From Lepeophtheirus salmonis (lineage: Eukaryota > Arthropoda > Copepoda > Siphonostomatoida > Caligidae): a stretch of DNA of 64,000 nucleotides. Below the pieces are notes generated by a model, which was not told where the DNA came from, did no database searches, and saw nothing but the letters and a program-made list of their open reading frames with translations. The translations under genes and the position numbers were made by a program. Below, one piece after another: positions 44,103-56,350 of this stretch; position 1 is the stretch's first letter; the number at the start of each line of letters is the position of its first letter. The stretch spans positions 70,467,702-70,531,701 of the forward strand of contig NC_052135.2 of the NCBI RefSeq assembly GCF_016086655.4. The letters run 5' to 3'.

Positions 44103-44871
44103 CAGGGGCATCCACTGGGCGAGGGCTGAAGGGCTTTAGCCCCCCTAATTCAGGAATTTTTTAATACTAACTACAAAATTTCATATATGATTTTTTTTTC
44201 AAAAAATTTGATATTTGAAGTTTGATTTTAAAATTTTTCCTCAAACAGTTCATTTTTTATGAACAGCTTGGAATTTTTGACATTTTTGTGAAAACCTATG
44301 GGTTTTTGAAATTTTTCTCCGAACAGTTTAATATTTAAAATTATTTTGAAAAAATTTTACAATTGAAATTTAATTTTTGAAATTTTTTTTAATAACTAAA
44401 GATTTTTGACTATCATTTTTTTTCTAAAAAATTAATATTTGAAAGTTATAAACTCCGAAAAAATATTTTTGAAATTTTTTTTTCCAAAAAATTACTCATT
44501 TGAAATTTAATTTTTGACTATTTTTTTAAAGAAATTTCATTTTTTAGAATAAATATGGACTTTTGAATTTTTTTTTTAGAATAAATATGGACTTTTGAAT
44601 TTTTTTTGAATAAATATGGACTTTTGAATTTTTTTTTCAGAAAATTATTCATTTGAAATTTAATTTTTGACTATTTTTATAAAGAAATTTCATTTTTTAG
44701 AATAAATATGGACTTTTGAATTTTTTGTGAATAGCTGTAGTTTTTTGAATTTTTTTTCCAAAAAAATTATTTTTTCAATTTTCTTTTATCAAAATTACAT
44801 TTTTAAACTTTGTTTTTGCAAAAGATCGTAATAAACCTTTCTCCTTAAATATAATCCTGCGTACACCCCTG
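44103..44871 (+). mobile_element. GC-headed MITE, both termini present
   Basis: Left CAGGGGCATCCACTGGGCGA, head CTTTAGCCCCCC, right AAATATAATCCTGCGTACAC and CCCTG. The flanks AACAATAT and GATATTAT share ATAT only. The body holds three near-identical units with AATAAATATGGACTTTTGAA at 44552-44630, a local tandem expansion. Confidence 0.85.
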
Positions 44872-45544
44872 GATATTATTAATATTAGGCAATACTACTT
44901 CGGTGGCAAGCAACAACAAAACTCAGACGTTAAAAAAAATCAGGATTTATAATCCTAGCCTTAAGTTGGTACAATAAGGAAGGGGGAAAAATAGAATGTG
45001 CGCTCTATGTATCAAGCAAGTATTGCTTCAATATTATTATTTTCTTCCTTCATCTATTGTTGTTGATAAGGAGAAATTAAAAGTTTGTAACTATTTACCT
45101 CCTAAGTAACATGAATCACTGTCCTAAAAAAACAGAAAAACCATGTATTGTAGTCTATTGTTGATTTTTATTACATAGTTACAGACACACCGGAAATGAC
45201 TCGGTATTCTTTTAAAAGTGATTTATTTTATTTTTAAATGAAAATTTAATCATAATTATAGATTGATGGTCTCTCTTTCTTCTTTTCCTCGATTCATGAA
45301 CCGGCTCAAATCATAATAATAATTAAATAGAAAGTAAATAACCAGAGAGTGAAAAAAAATGAAATTCAACTCTCATTATTAATATCAGTTGATCAGATAA
45401 TGATCATACATTTGTATGTATATAAATACGGGGTGGAGAGTAAACGGATACAAAACTAAAAAATCTGAGGTTATACGGACTGGGGACCCAAAACTTGCAG
45501 GGGAAACCTTATATTTCTAGAATCAAAAAAAGAAAACGCAACAC
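44872..45544. other. unassigned
   Basis: No recognised coding region or repeat. Confidence 0.45.
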
Positions 45545-45795
45545 CAATATGGGATATGTTGAAATACTATATTTGGCCTGGGTTTTTTTTTATTCAATGT
45601 GTCCTTTTACCGAGCAATTACAGCCTTGACTCACCACCGAACAGATTGGCAGCTCTTGACCATGGAGACAAGATCCATGGCGTACCACACTCTGTCATGA
45701 TTGGAACTCGGAGTGAATCCAAATTTAGATCAGATATACGACAGATCTTTTTCTGCAAGACGCTACAAGTGGATAAGATTTTTTTCTTCTAAGCG
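45545..45795 (-). pseudogene. Tc1-type transposase C-terminal remnant
   Basis: On the minus strand the frames give RLQKKICRISDLNLDSLRV and WYAMDLVSMVKSCQSV, then VKAVIAR. This corresponds to the tail after the third catalytic Asp (R-x-S-HPNLDSL, then the Cys-Gln-Ser-x-R region and the EAVIA end). Same family as 47440-47850 and 54716-55368. Only about 80 codons remain. Confidence 0.65.
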
Positions 45796-47439
45796 ATGGA
45801 CAGTTCTGCAATACTTTGGATTCGATTAGTCCTTATAATAGTTTTAAAATACAATATCTTTTTGAGACATACAATCCACAAATTAACATTTGTAAATCAG
45901 ACAATTTTAAAAATAAACACCTTATGTCTCTAAGAGTTCATTTCAGGGAGTCAAGCATATCAACTGATTTAAAAAAAAAAAAGGATATTACTGTACTTGA
46001 GCCCAAAGGAGACATTATTGAGGATAGTATTAAGCAATTATGTCATTCTTGAGATCGTTCTTTGTCTAGAGATCAATCTGCCAGGTTTTGATCTTGTTGT
46101 CCAGACCAAGAATAAAGCAATTACCATTAGCATTATTTCTCAAAATCTCGACTTGGTCACGATCTCTTCATACCTTAGTATCATCTGGGTCTAAGGTAAG
46201 ATTGTATTGACAACAAGATTATTATAAATCTCGGACAATGTTATTCAGTGTGCTTTTTGAGGGGTAACACTACAGACAAGTGCTAAGGCCCAGTGCTTGA
46301 ATGAAAAAATAACAAGGGTCAGGAATTTTGAAAAGTTTTTGGATTAAAAATTGTAAATCTAACGACAAACTGATTTAAAAACTTGAGAACCCTGAATGCC
46401 TGATTCAAAAATCAGTGTTTATCACTGCATCCAATATTATTTTAGGGACTTGTAAAATGTTTTTTCTACTTTTTAAATTCCTTTTATAGAGTTTCATACA
46501 AATTTATTTGGAATTTGTCTATTTTATATCTTTAATTATGATGCAATTTATGACGTTCGTAAAAACGTCTCATGGGATCTTTGTAGGTTTAGTTAGAAAT
46601 CCCTATAAAGGTACTTTATGTTAATAGCAATTGTGTTTTCATTACTGCAGAATCCCTTTATTTTTTTCCTTCCTTCATTTTGGGGGATTTCATTGATGTG
46701 TAGTTGTTTTTTTTTGGTTTTTGTGTGAGTATAAGTAGGGCATTTATTTAGTATCTAAGAAGAATAATAAAAAAGGATAGAAAAACAGGATTAGAAGAAA
46801 AAAGAACCGCAAATAACTATCTATAATCTACATATACCAATGGAATTATTATAATGATTAAACTTCAGCTGGTGCGTAGATACGGCTGCTCTTCGTAACG
46901 AAGAATATTGTCCTTATTTATGGTTATGTTTATTCCTAGAAACCCCTTCATTCAATAAATATATCCATCCCTCATTTTTTTATACTAATAATAAATAGTA
47001 TTATCATTTATGACAGAACGATAAGAAAGAACAATCTATTTTTAAACCTCTTTATAATGAATATTCGTGAAGAGCTCTTTGTAAAATAGTCATACAATGT
47101 ACACATCAAACATCAATGATTGCCTCATCAATATATTATTTTGTATGTTTCATATATATTTTATTTATTTTGTTAAAGTGGACTTTTATTTCAATATAAA
47201 CATTCAAGGACATTTCATATGTCTAACGTTTAATTGATTTTTGGTGAGCTACAAAAAGTGTTTCACATATATATGTATACTATTAAATCAATGAGACTGA
47301 CTGACCAATTATTTTGATAAACAGAGTTGACCTACGCTTTGAAGGCATTTAAGTTTTAATAGTATTTACATCAATTAAATTGATATATTTAAGAAACAAT
47401 TAAATATATATTATATCCTTCACTAGCCATCATCAAAAT
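45796..47439. other. unassigned, with two small open frames
   Basis: Plus-strand frames at 45816-46052 (contains HLMSLRVHFRESSIS and EPKGDIIEDSIKQLC) and 45997-46194 have protein-like stretches but no recognised domain. The rest is AT-rich. Confidence 0.35.
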
Positions 47440-47850
47440 CTCGAAAGAGGGTCAAGCCTTTATAATGGCATTCACCGGATATTTGCTCCTTTTTTTTGTA
47501 ATGCCAGATTTGAAATACCTCATATTTGGATGAGGTGCCTCAATATATCCTCCTTCACAGCAATAACAGCCTTGCCATGCTAGTGAATAGATTGTCAGCT
47601 CTGGACGATAAAGGCTGTGTTCATGGTGTACCATGAAAGCTCTGTTTGTATCCAAATTTGGATGAGAAGTGCGTCAGATATTTTTCTTCAAGACGCTATA
47701 AACAGCAAAGTCCATGGGGTGATATTAGGATTAGAGAAGGACCACATGGAGAAGTATTGGTACTTCTTGGCTGTATGATGTGGCTTAATGGAAGTCTTGA
47801 TGTCTTCGTCTAAATGGCAATCTGCCATAAAAGTGAAAATAAATAAAAGG
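47440..47850 (-). pseudogene. Tc1-type transposase C-terminal remnant
   Basis: Frames on the minus strand give SFSNPNITPWTLLF (the decayed PPxSPDxNPxDY block), then LKKNI and TSHPNLDTNRAF, NTAFIVQS and GKAVIAVKED, with a GGYIE end readable in a neighbouring frame. Several frameshifts. Related to the remnants at 45545 and 54716. Confidence 0.7.
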
Positions 47851-48769
47851 GGATGGGGGGATTGTATGGAAAGGTGCTAGACTCCTCTAACTAAAACTGT
47901 AGTTAAATTTGGGTAAGAAATGTTGTCAAATATATATAATTAACAATATTGATTGCTGCCAATATATATATAATTAAAATAATGTCACAATTTTCAAAAA
48001 AAGTACTGCACCAAAAGAACGTTGCTCCAGAAAAATCCTTGCAATAGCCTTTCCGTTTACTTATTTTTGTCCAATTTGAGTCCAAGCTTTAAATGTTTAT
48101 AAAACAAACAGACTTACCAGATATTTAACTTTTTTTTCTTCCCAGACATGAAATAATTATATCTGACATTTTTACGTATAGTATCCCAATTTAATATGAG
48201 AGTCGACTGATGTGACTTATGAGATATATGAAAAATGATGTACATCAATATTTAATTTGAAAGAAAGGTTAAGAGGAAGAGTTCTTCTGCTAAGGGGATC
48301 ACTGAGTTTGTTATAATGATTGCTTCTTTAGTCTACAAAGTTAGTATAAAAGATTATAACTAAAAAAGGGGACATATTACAGTACGTTATAAGTCAACAC
48401 AAAGGCAGTCTTGCATACGAATAAAAGGAAAAAGTCCTAATTTATATATGTAGAAATTTATTTCTTAAATGTCCCAATATTTCATTGAATTTTTTGTTCT
48501 TCTGTAATAGTTATTTTTACTTTAAATGCTAAATTTTGAGGAATGAACAATCTTTCAAAAGTTTTAAATGAATTTTCCTTAAAATTGATTTTGTCTTTGT
48601 CCAACCTTGTCTAACCTTATTATCTGTTAAAAAAATACAAATTATGCAAACGTTGTAGACATGTGTAGTAACATAAGGGAAGAATAAATTTGATAGTCGT
48701 ATAAAAAATAAATTCAGAAGAAGGAAATAAGGGTATATTTCTAATCAGATGTTGTATACTTAGAGATCA
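47851..48769. other. unassigned
   Basis: No recognised feature. Confidence 0.5.
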
Positions 48770-49226
48770 CAGGGGCGTTCGCAGGATTATATATATATAC
48801 ATATATTTGTTTCTTTGTTTTTAGAATTTTATTGAAAAAATTTCAAAATTTATCAAATGAAATTTAAAAAAAATATTTTGAGTAGTAATATTTTGAAAAA
48901 AAAATGCCAAAAAATCCACAGGTGTTCACAAAAAATTAATTTTTTTTGAAAAAAATTTCGAATCTTAAATTTTTTGGACAAACAATTAAAAAGTCCCCAG
49001 CTGTTCCCAAAAAATTTCAAAATTACCTTTTAGGAAAAAAATTTCAAAAATCCACGGCCATTCACAAAATATTTATTTTTTAAGAAAAAAAATTTCCAAT
49101 CTTAAATTTCAAATATAAGATATTTTGAAAAAAAAATTACCCATATGTATGTGTAAATTTTTTTCATCTGTAACAAAAAAATTTCTACTAAAAAGTAAAA
49201 AATTCTTAATTTTGGAAGGGGGGGCT
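48770..49226 (-). mobile_element. GC-headed MITE, inverted, head truncated
   Basis: Starts with the inverted tail CAGGGGCGTTCGCAGGATTA and runs through A-rich units to TTCTTAATTTTGGAAGGGGG, where the head breaks off. Confidence 0.8.
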
Positions 49227-49338
49227 AAATTTGTTTTTGCCACAAGACAAGTCTCTCAATTGCTATATTTACAAACGAATATAAGTAAATAACAATCATG
49301 TCCCATTGACGATAAATTCTCAAGTATACTAATGTAGT

Positions 49339-50000
49339 CAGGGATGTCCGATAGGCGTAGACTGGATGGGCTGATAGGACTCCCCCCACCTGAATTAAGG
49401 AATTTTTCCTTCCTAGTAGAATAATTAATTTTAAATTTTTTTGGAAAAAAAATTCAAAAATTCAAGTTTGATTTAATTTTTCAAATTTTTTTCAAATAAA
49501 TTTAATTATCTGTAAATAGTTTTGGTTTTCCTAAACTTTTTCCAAATGATGTAATATTGGAATTTTTTTTTTAATTTTTCAAATTAATTTTTCAAAAAAT
49601 TTAATTTTTGGTTGAGAGCTATAGATTTTTGAAATTATTTTCCGAAAAATTTCATATGTGAAGTTTTTTTTTCGAAAAAATTTCATTTTTTGTGATTAGG
49701 CATGGTTTTTTGAAAAAAATTACCAAAAAATTTAATAATTGAAATTTTTTATTAAGACCTGTAGATTTTTGAAATTTTTTCCAAAAAGTATAATAATTAA
49801 AAATCTTTTCTTTTTTTTTGTGAACAGCTGTTGAATTTTTAAATTTTTTTCCCCAACATTTTTTATCTGTAAATAGGGATTGGTTTGTGTGATTTTTCTC
49901 CTAAATCCAATTTTTTTTTCGAAAAAATTTAATATTTGAAACTTTTTTCCAAATAATTCCCAAACCAAGCCCCCAAAAAATATAATCCTGCTGACGCATT
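49339..50000 (+). mobile_element. GC-headed MITE
   Basis: Diverged head CAGGGATGTCCGATAGGCGT, AGACTGGATGGGCTGATAGG and ACTCCCCCCACCTGAATTAA. The tail ends AAATATAATCCTGCTGACGC without the last CCCTG. Confidence 0.8.
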
Positions 50001-50548
50001 GTAATCCAATATTACTCTAGCTTGCTTTTATGTTGACACAGATAGTTTTTCATTACTCTCGAGTAATGAAAAAGAGAGAAAAAAAAAAAAGAGTGTTGTT
50101 GCACCTATGTAAGAGTTCTAATTGCGTCTTACTTTACTTTACGTATGAGTCTACATATACTGTATAGACTATCGTATATAATATGTGTTAGTTTGTCTCT
50201 CCTTCCCTTCAAGCCATTCACCCCTTTATACATGTATGTATATTTATTTAGGTAGGTAGGTAGGTATATACTATACACTAGTATACATACAATATGTACC
50301 CCTACTGAAGAAATAAATAAAGTATGATTTGAACAGTATTAAATTTATACCTATTCTTGTTATATAATTGCTATCATTACGTATTCAATAATTATCATTC
50401 TCAAATTTATTCTATAAATACGTGGCTCTCCAGTTTAAAAGTGGACTCCGTGAGAGTATTTTATGGGACGCCACATTTATTACGATGTCATTTAACTGAT
50501 AATTGAAGAATAGTAGTCTTGTTTCAGTCCTTATTTAGAACTGAAGAC
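50001..50548. other. unassigned, with a (GTAG)n microsatellite
   Basis: A GGTAGGTAGGTAGGTA tract lies at about 50250-50266. Confidence 0.5.
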
Positions 50549-50812
50549 TGCAGTCCTAGATGGGGCGGGCTCGAGGTGCCCTCCCCCAAAAAAAACCCCC
50601 AAGGATTTGGCCTGGTTTGATAATTATAAAAATAATTTACGCGAAAACAGGAGTCAAATTTTTGTATTCGGGCAAATTATTATATTAAAATTTTTATATA
50701 TGATTTTTTTTCCAAAAAAAAAATTAACTTTTTGTGAATAGCTATGAAAAAAAATACCCCCCAAAAAAAAACAGCAACAACAACAACATATAATCCTGCA
50801 AACAGGCTCCTG
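50549..50812 (+). mobile_element. GC-headed MITE, short and diverged
   Basis: GATGGGGCGGGCTCGAGGTG and CCCTCCCCC give the head; ACATATAATCCTGCAAACAG and GCTCCTG give the tail. Only about 260 bases, so most of the body is deleted. Confidence 0.6.
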
Positions 50813-52359
50813 TCCTTCCTGTTCAGCCCTGCATGACAGTTCTAAAACTGATAATGTGCGGTCCTTGACGACGTCACACAACTTTATTTTTCCTTTATTT
50901 GATCAGTTCTAGTACTGGTAGTACGCAGGACCAACTCACTTAAAAACCTGGCCATAACAATGGACTGGACCAAATAAATACGAACTGATTATGGGACAAA
51001 AGAACAGAGCCTCTACAACGTCTGGCACGACTTGTCTGCAGATGCACGGTGCTAGGATCGTGGCAAAACTCAATAAGATTTTAAACGATCATTTTCAATC
51101 AAATCTAGTGGCGTAGCAGATCTCTTTTTTTTTTTGGGGGGGAGAGGGTTGAGCCCTATTAAACGTTTCAGAAGTCCCATAATTTTTTTATCATTTTTCA
51201 TATATCGTATATCTGGTTTTGGTGTTTATGATACCTGGACTCCATGAATAAATGGTCGAACAGATCAGCCTGAAATTTAGCAAGGAGACATATAAATTAA
51301 CCAAGTATGCTCATATGATATTTTTGGGTCTTCGAGGTCATTAAGAGACTGTTTGTGATCGAAATAAAACTTCCACTTCCTTCTCTTCTTTGTTTCTATT
51401 AGCAACACCCCTGTCAAAAACATTATAAAGTTTGAAAAATCATATCTCAAGGCAAAGTTTATATTACAAGAAAATGATGCCACAGAGTATATGGACTGAT
51501 ATTTGACTTCCTCTGAGTGTTTAAAATTTGAGATCATGTCGTGTTTTGACTGGATAGAGGGCTATGGAAATGACTGTACATCAAACAGTCCCTATACACA
51601 TAAATATTTTTTAACTACAAATAAACATTTAATTACAATTGTGACTTACTTAAGCTCTTAAAATATGACGAGGTTGGATTACTCTCCTTTGAAACATCGT
51701 GATTCTAAATCCACCATTTATACTAACAATCTTATCATGATTGATGATGGAGTTATAAATGCGTGAGAAATTTCATGTCTGCTGTGAAAGTGTGACATTG
51801 GAACGAAACAAGTGAGACTTGAAATCCCTTTAAATTTTCCATTTTTAGCGTTCCTACACAAACCATATTAAGGTAGATCCTCACGCCTCAACATTCAAAT
51901 CACCCAATCAAATTTATCCTCCCATGTAAGTCATAAGTAAATAATATAATTCAAGTTGTACGCCATAAATTCGCTACTATTTATAGCTCTAACGTAAACA
52001 TTTTAAGATATTAATTCACAGCATCTTCCATATCGAATGGATATTATTTCAACAAACGCTCTCGATCGGACTTGTTTGTACTTGTATGGTACTTTTATTC
52101 ACTATTTTGACAAAATATTATTAGTGATGAGGAAAGTTCTACATTTTTAACATGATTCTTCACTAAAAGTAATCTCACTTTATATTACGTTCAAGGGCAA
52201 AAAAAGAAATTGTTCAATTTTTGATTATTCACTATCGATGGGAAAATACTTGTTAAGACTGAGACTAGTGCAAACAAAATGAAGAATCGCAATTCCACAT
52301 TTTGTCTTAAATGATTGAAATGGATTCCAGAACTCCCTCGGGATTCCAGGCTTTATTAA
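50813..52359. other. mostly unassigned; small MITE-like end at 51106-51165
   Basis: CTAGTGGCGTAGCAGATCTC followed by a T-run, a G-run and GAGGGTTGAGCCC looks like one end of another small DNA element. No coding region recognised. Confidence 0.4.
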
Positions 52360-52680
52360 TATACAAGGGTGAGAGACTTGGGCTCAAGACTTGTGAATCG
52401 ACTACAATTTGAGTCCATATTTAAAAAACTTCATCTCACAATGAAAGACATACGACTCGGCTTGGACATGAGTTATATTTACTAAACTCTACAAAAGTAT
52501 AAGCAGAATGGGCTTAATATTGTAATTATAAGCTGAAAATGTGCTCAAAATAAATTTGAGACTCGAACTAGACTCATTGAAAATATTTAAGAATTTGTAC
52601 TTTAGAAAAAAATACTTAAAACTCAAGTAGGACTTGCAGTATAGGGATTTTCCCGACCTCTGCAAATATATGGGATTTCA
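52360..52680 (+). repeat. dispersed element D (ACTCG/ACTTG words), copy 1
   Basis: GAGAGACTTGGGCTCAAGAC, TTGTGAATCGACT, GACTCGAACTAGACTCATTG and TAGGACTTGCAGTATA have counterparts in order at 55980-56350 (GGGGGCTTGCGAATCCACTT, ACTCGGACTAGATTCGTT, ATGGGCTTGCAGTTTA). Built from degenerate ACTTG/ACTCG words. Non-coding. Confidence 0.6.
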
Positions 52681-52751
52681 GATATATTTCTTCATTTTAG
52701 AAATAGATAATAGAAAGTATATATATATAATTAAGTTGCTTATATAAGTAT

Positions 52752-52758
52752 GTTACTG
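52752..52758. repeat. left target-site duplication of foldback F1
   Basis: GTTACTG (GTTACTGA if 8 bp), repeated at 53496-53502/53503. Confidence 0.85.
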
Positions 52759-53495
52759 AGGTAGTAGGCCAAAACGTCGACCCACAGAACGTCGAGCGAC
52801 AAAATGTCGAATGGACAGAACATCGACCGACAGAAAGTCGACCTGCAAATTTTACATTTCAATATATGAAAAACTGTTTCTACGACATTTCACTCCAGAC
52901 ATTTCCAGGCCGAGATATTTACTCCACCACCCCTCCATAAAAAAACTGTAACGAGTTCTTACAAACCTTTACAAAACCCTTAAAAATCTATACCTAGAAG
53001 TTTGGGGCTATTTCGGGTACAGCTGTCCTCAAAACGAGATGAAACACAAAACAGTCTCAAATTTCGGGGCCCCTTTCTGGGTTTAAATGGAGGTGGGATA
53101 AATTTAAATAGTGGCAGTGGGTTTCATCCCATTTGAGGGCAGGCCATACCCGAAAACAACTCAAACATTTGGGGGTACATATGGGTTGTGAGGGACTCTT
53201 AGTGGTTGCTTAAATAGTGGCGGTGGGTGTCATCCCTTTTTGGGACACGGTGGTGACTGAAAATAGCCCCAACATGTATAAGAGGGATTGGGGCCCCTTA
53301 CTGGTAGTTTATTCAGGAATGGTGAAGCTGGGTTATGTTTTAGGCGGGAAATGTCTGAATGGGATACATCGCAACAATATTTGGAGTAACCCATCATTTT
53401 ATATTCTATGATCGACCTTCTGTCAGTCGACGATTTGCCTGGTCGACGTTTTGTCTATTCGACGTTTTGTGGGTCGACGTTTTGTCCACGCACCT
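52759..53495. mobile_element. minirepeat foldback element F1, intact ends with 7-8-bp duplication
   Basis: The left end AGGTAGTAGGCCAAAACGTC and inverted right end AGGTGCGTGGACAAAACGTC are related. The left arm (about 52771-52850) holds five to six 15-16-base units of the type AGAACGTCGACCGAC. The right arm (about 53410-53490) has the same units inverted (GTCGACGTTTTGTCTA and so on). The spacer includes a 106-base tandem repeat. Identical flanking GTTACTG(A) shows insertion as a unit. The 64-codon frame at 53217-53411 lies in the spacer repeat and is not a gene. Confidence 0.9.
53106..53330 (+). repeat. 106-bp tandem repeat in the F1 spacer
   Basis: AAATAGTGGCAGTGGGTTTC at 53106 and AAATAGTGGCGGTGGGTGTC at 53212 start two diverged units. 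A partial third unit precedes them (AAATGGAGGTGGGATA). Confidence 0.75.
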
Positions 53496-53502
53496 GTTAC
53501 TG
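53496..53502. repeat. right target-site duplication of foldback F1
   Basis: GTTACTG, the partner of 52752-52758. Confidence 0.85.
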
Positions 53503-53849
53503 AATAATCGAATAGTGTGTGTAATATACTTCACTTAATGCGTTTTCCTCATTGCTACATTAAAAATTTAAAATAGTCAAGTACATAATATATAAAAAAA
53601 ATTTGAAAAAAAACAACATAACATAACAGAATATGCTTACCTCCGATAAGATAAGACAGACCAACATGAGTTTCACACTCTAAATTGGGCCATGTATTTT
53701 TGGGACTCGACTGAAAACTTTTGGACAGACAAAACCCTTGTAATCCATTAAATTGAATCAGTTTTGATTATGAAGAGTAAATAATGTTACCTATTATTAA
53801 ATAGTTTTGTTTAGGCTATAAACTATTCTCTGAAGTCATTAATGAATAA
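53503..53849. other. unassigned
   Basis: No recognised feature. Confidence 0.45.
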
Positions 53850-54345
53850 CTCAAGACTTGGGAAGAATTGGCAGGTTTTGGGCCTTTTATCTTTCTTTTT
53901 TACAAGGAGGAAAGGTTAATAAAGATCACATCGTGGGAATACTTACAGCTGGAAGGAGAATTATACAGTGTTATCCCACTGACATAAACATTTACCCTGT
54001 ATTTCCTTTCAGCTGTTTATTTTTTTTACTACTATTGCTTCTTGCGAGTGTTTTGAACGTGGATTGGCTAAGCTCAAATCATCTCTTATCATTCTTTACT
54101 ATTAAATAAAGAATAGTTTAATAGTTGGGACGAATTGGCTAACAACAATTTAAATTTAGTCATTTTTCTATTTTGAAGAAAAGTTGAGAGATGCAATAAA
54201 GGGTAGGTGTCTGAATTTTCAAGTTTCAATCCTTGTACACGTCCTTACCTTGTATCTCACGACCTTTTCTCAATAAAAACACATAAAAATGCCCAAAAAT
54301 CACTTGGTAGATAGCAATAATATAACTAACTGTCCTCATTTGTCC
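53850..54345. repeat. repeat P, B-A-B arrangement with inverted ends
   Basis: A module B word (TTTTGGGCCTTTTATCTTTC, GGAGGAAAGGTT) on the left is mirrored on the right (ATAAAAATGCCCAAAAATCA, CTTGGTAGATAG). Module A lies between (CAGCTGTTTATTTTTTTTAC, GTGTTTTGAACGTGGATTGG). A small version of the palindrome at 19124-20867. Confidence 0.6.
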
Positions 54346-54715
54346 GAACATGTCGGTTTTTTTAAATACTGTCCAAAGCGTCTGATGGACCTTTTAGTAC
54401 GTTCAAGAAGATTTCCAGATTTTATGGGTTAAGTCAATTTTCAAAATGTAAAAGAGGAGAATATCTGTGTTAAAGAGAACGGTTGGTTTTCATGGTTTAA
54501 GTTAGGTAGAATAAGGATTTGCTGTAGAAATAGATTATAAAAGTCAATTTATAAAATATTTTTTGCTTAAAATGTCAGATAATTGACAAAAGACAAAATT
54601 TAGCATTAAATTTTACTAATTTGAAAATATTTATATTCACCTCCCCCGGAAAACCTACACTAATTAAGCCATTTGTATTTTTCTTTGTAAATCAAATTAT
54701 GGGCACCCTAGGCAC
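54346..54715. other. unassigned
   Basis: No recognised feature. Confidence 0.45.
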
Positions 54716-55368
54716 AGAGTGGGAACCAACAAATTTTCATTGGCGTTTACTTACAATTTATCCCCGTTATTTATAACTACGAGGTTTCGTTACGCAACCA
54801 AATAACAGCTGAAAAAAGAAGTTTTGTTTGTACTTCATATCTCAAACAGGCAACACGTCTTTAATTTCCTCCAAGTTAGCTCTAGGGATCGTCGGAATCT
54901 CCATCCAGACTGTTTACAACATCAAGAAGTCCATTAATGATGGTAATTCTGTTGAAAGCTCTCATAGAGCCAAGAAGAACCCAAAATTCAGTAGCAAGGA
55001 TATGGTAGACTTCTGGCTTGTCTACTTAAGCTCTGACCTCCCCCCCTAGACTGGCAGTTGATAGTATCTTGAAGAAGAATGTCTGCCGAACCTTTTATCC
55101 AAATTTGAACTTGCTCGTAGCTGCCATAATGACAGCGTGCTACGCCATGAACACGGCCTTCATCGTCAAGAGATACCAATCTGCTCACATTATTGAGGCT
55201 GTTATTGATTGTAAAGGAGACAGACATATAAAATATGAAGAAGTAAGGACAAATATGGTATTTAAACATACCACAAATTGTTTTTGAGTTGTCCTGTCTT
55301 GATTCCAGAAAAAAAAATCACGTTTGTCGAAATTCAGTTCTGCTACCTCAAGTTTAGATTCCCACTCT
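54716..55368 (+). mobile_element. internally deleted Tc1-type transposon
   Basis: AGAGTGGGAA at the left and its inverse TTCCCACTCT at the right mark the ends. Similarity past the first 11 bases is poor, and no clear TA flanks remain. The length of about 650 bases is under half of an autonomous element. The interior is the deleted transposase below. Confidence 0.65.
54860..55292 (+). pseudogene. Tc1-type transposase, core deleted
   Basis: The first piece GIVGISIQTVYNIKKSINDG, then VESSHRAKKNPKFSSKDMVD is the helix-turn-helix region with its basic linker. After LPP and a stop the sequence jumps to SILKKNVCRTFYPNLNLLVA, NTAFIVKRYQSAHIIEAVID and GDRHIK, the C-terminal tail. The catalytic region between them is missing. 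The tail matches the remnants at 45545 and 47440. The N-terminal segment has no stop for about 70 codons. Confidence 0.8.
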
Positions 55369-55979
55369 TTATTTGATAATTGTAAAAAAAATTGGGTTGG
55401 CCTTAGTTCAAATCTTCAAAATAGATACTCCAGTCCAAGATGAGTCGTAAGTCCCCATCTCCTGTCACAACTCTAGTTGAATTTTAGATATTCGAGAAAT
55501 TGGTTCAATGATTTAACATAAAAAAGCAAAGGACGTGTGACATACATAATATTTACATAAATGTTATGGATACTTACATAACATACTTCAATAAAAAAAG
55601 TAGGGATATGTGTACCTAGTTTTTGGTGTCTACACACATAAGTACATATAAATATGTACACACTTCATTTTCTTTCAATGAATAGAAGGGGGGAAATACT
55701 TGGATGTTTATAAAGAAGGCTTTCAATCCTTTTTTCATGATCCGTATTTTTTTGTCTGTTTTTCCGTTCCTTCCTTTATTCAATTCATAAAAACTTTTTT
55801 GATGATTTATGATGTGAAGATGATGTTTAATATCGTGTTCTTAATAATGATAAATTTCACTTTGTAAATGTTAAGAATAGTTTATATGTATTTAGCCTCC
55901 TATAAGTGTACATGGTAAATAGACCTGATTATATGGAAGGTTCTATAGCTACACTATGGAAGCTGGGGATTATACTTGC
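55369..55979. other. unassigned
   Basis: No recognised feature. Confidence 0.45.
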
Positions 55980-56350
55980 AACCCGGTCTTGAGTTGTACT
56001 TATATGGGGATATGAAGAGGTGGGGGCTTGCGAATCCACTTGATTCATTATTTTAAAGACTTGCTTTCATTTCACAATCATAGACTCACAACTTTAATTC
56101 GACTCGAAAGTAATTCGGATTGTTTTTTTACTAGGCATAAGATACTCTTTCATCCATCTTTTATTTTATAAGAACTCGGACTAGATTCGTTAAAACTTTT
56201 CAAGTTCTTGAATTGGACTTATGAGACAGAACATGGGCTTGCAGTTTAATACATGGTGTAATGGAGATGCCACTTGAGAATTGACTCAAAGGAGAAAGAC
56301 TCGTAACTCGATCCAGACTCGAAACTTGAGTCTTGACACTAAATTCAAAG
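55980..56350 (+). repeat. dispersed element D, copy 2
   Basis: CTTGCGAATCCACTTGATTC, TAATTCGACTCGAAAGTAAT, AACTCGGACTAGATTCGTTA and GGGCTTGCAGTTTAATACAT. The right end (AACTCGATCCAGACTCGAAA, CTTGAGTCTTGACAC) is particularly dense in the repeated word. Confidence 0.6.

Noticed and set aside
50930..51100. Possible transposase N-terminus near ACAGAGCCTCTACAACG
   Set aside because: No frame gave a recognisable helix-turn-helix or continued into a known motif.
55069..55269. Minus-strand 93-codon frame over 54988-55269
   Set aside because: Antisense to the recognisable C-terminal transposase tail on the plus strand.
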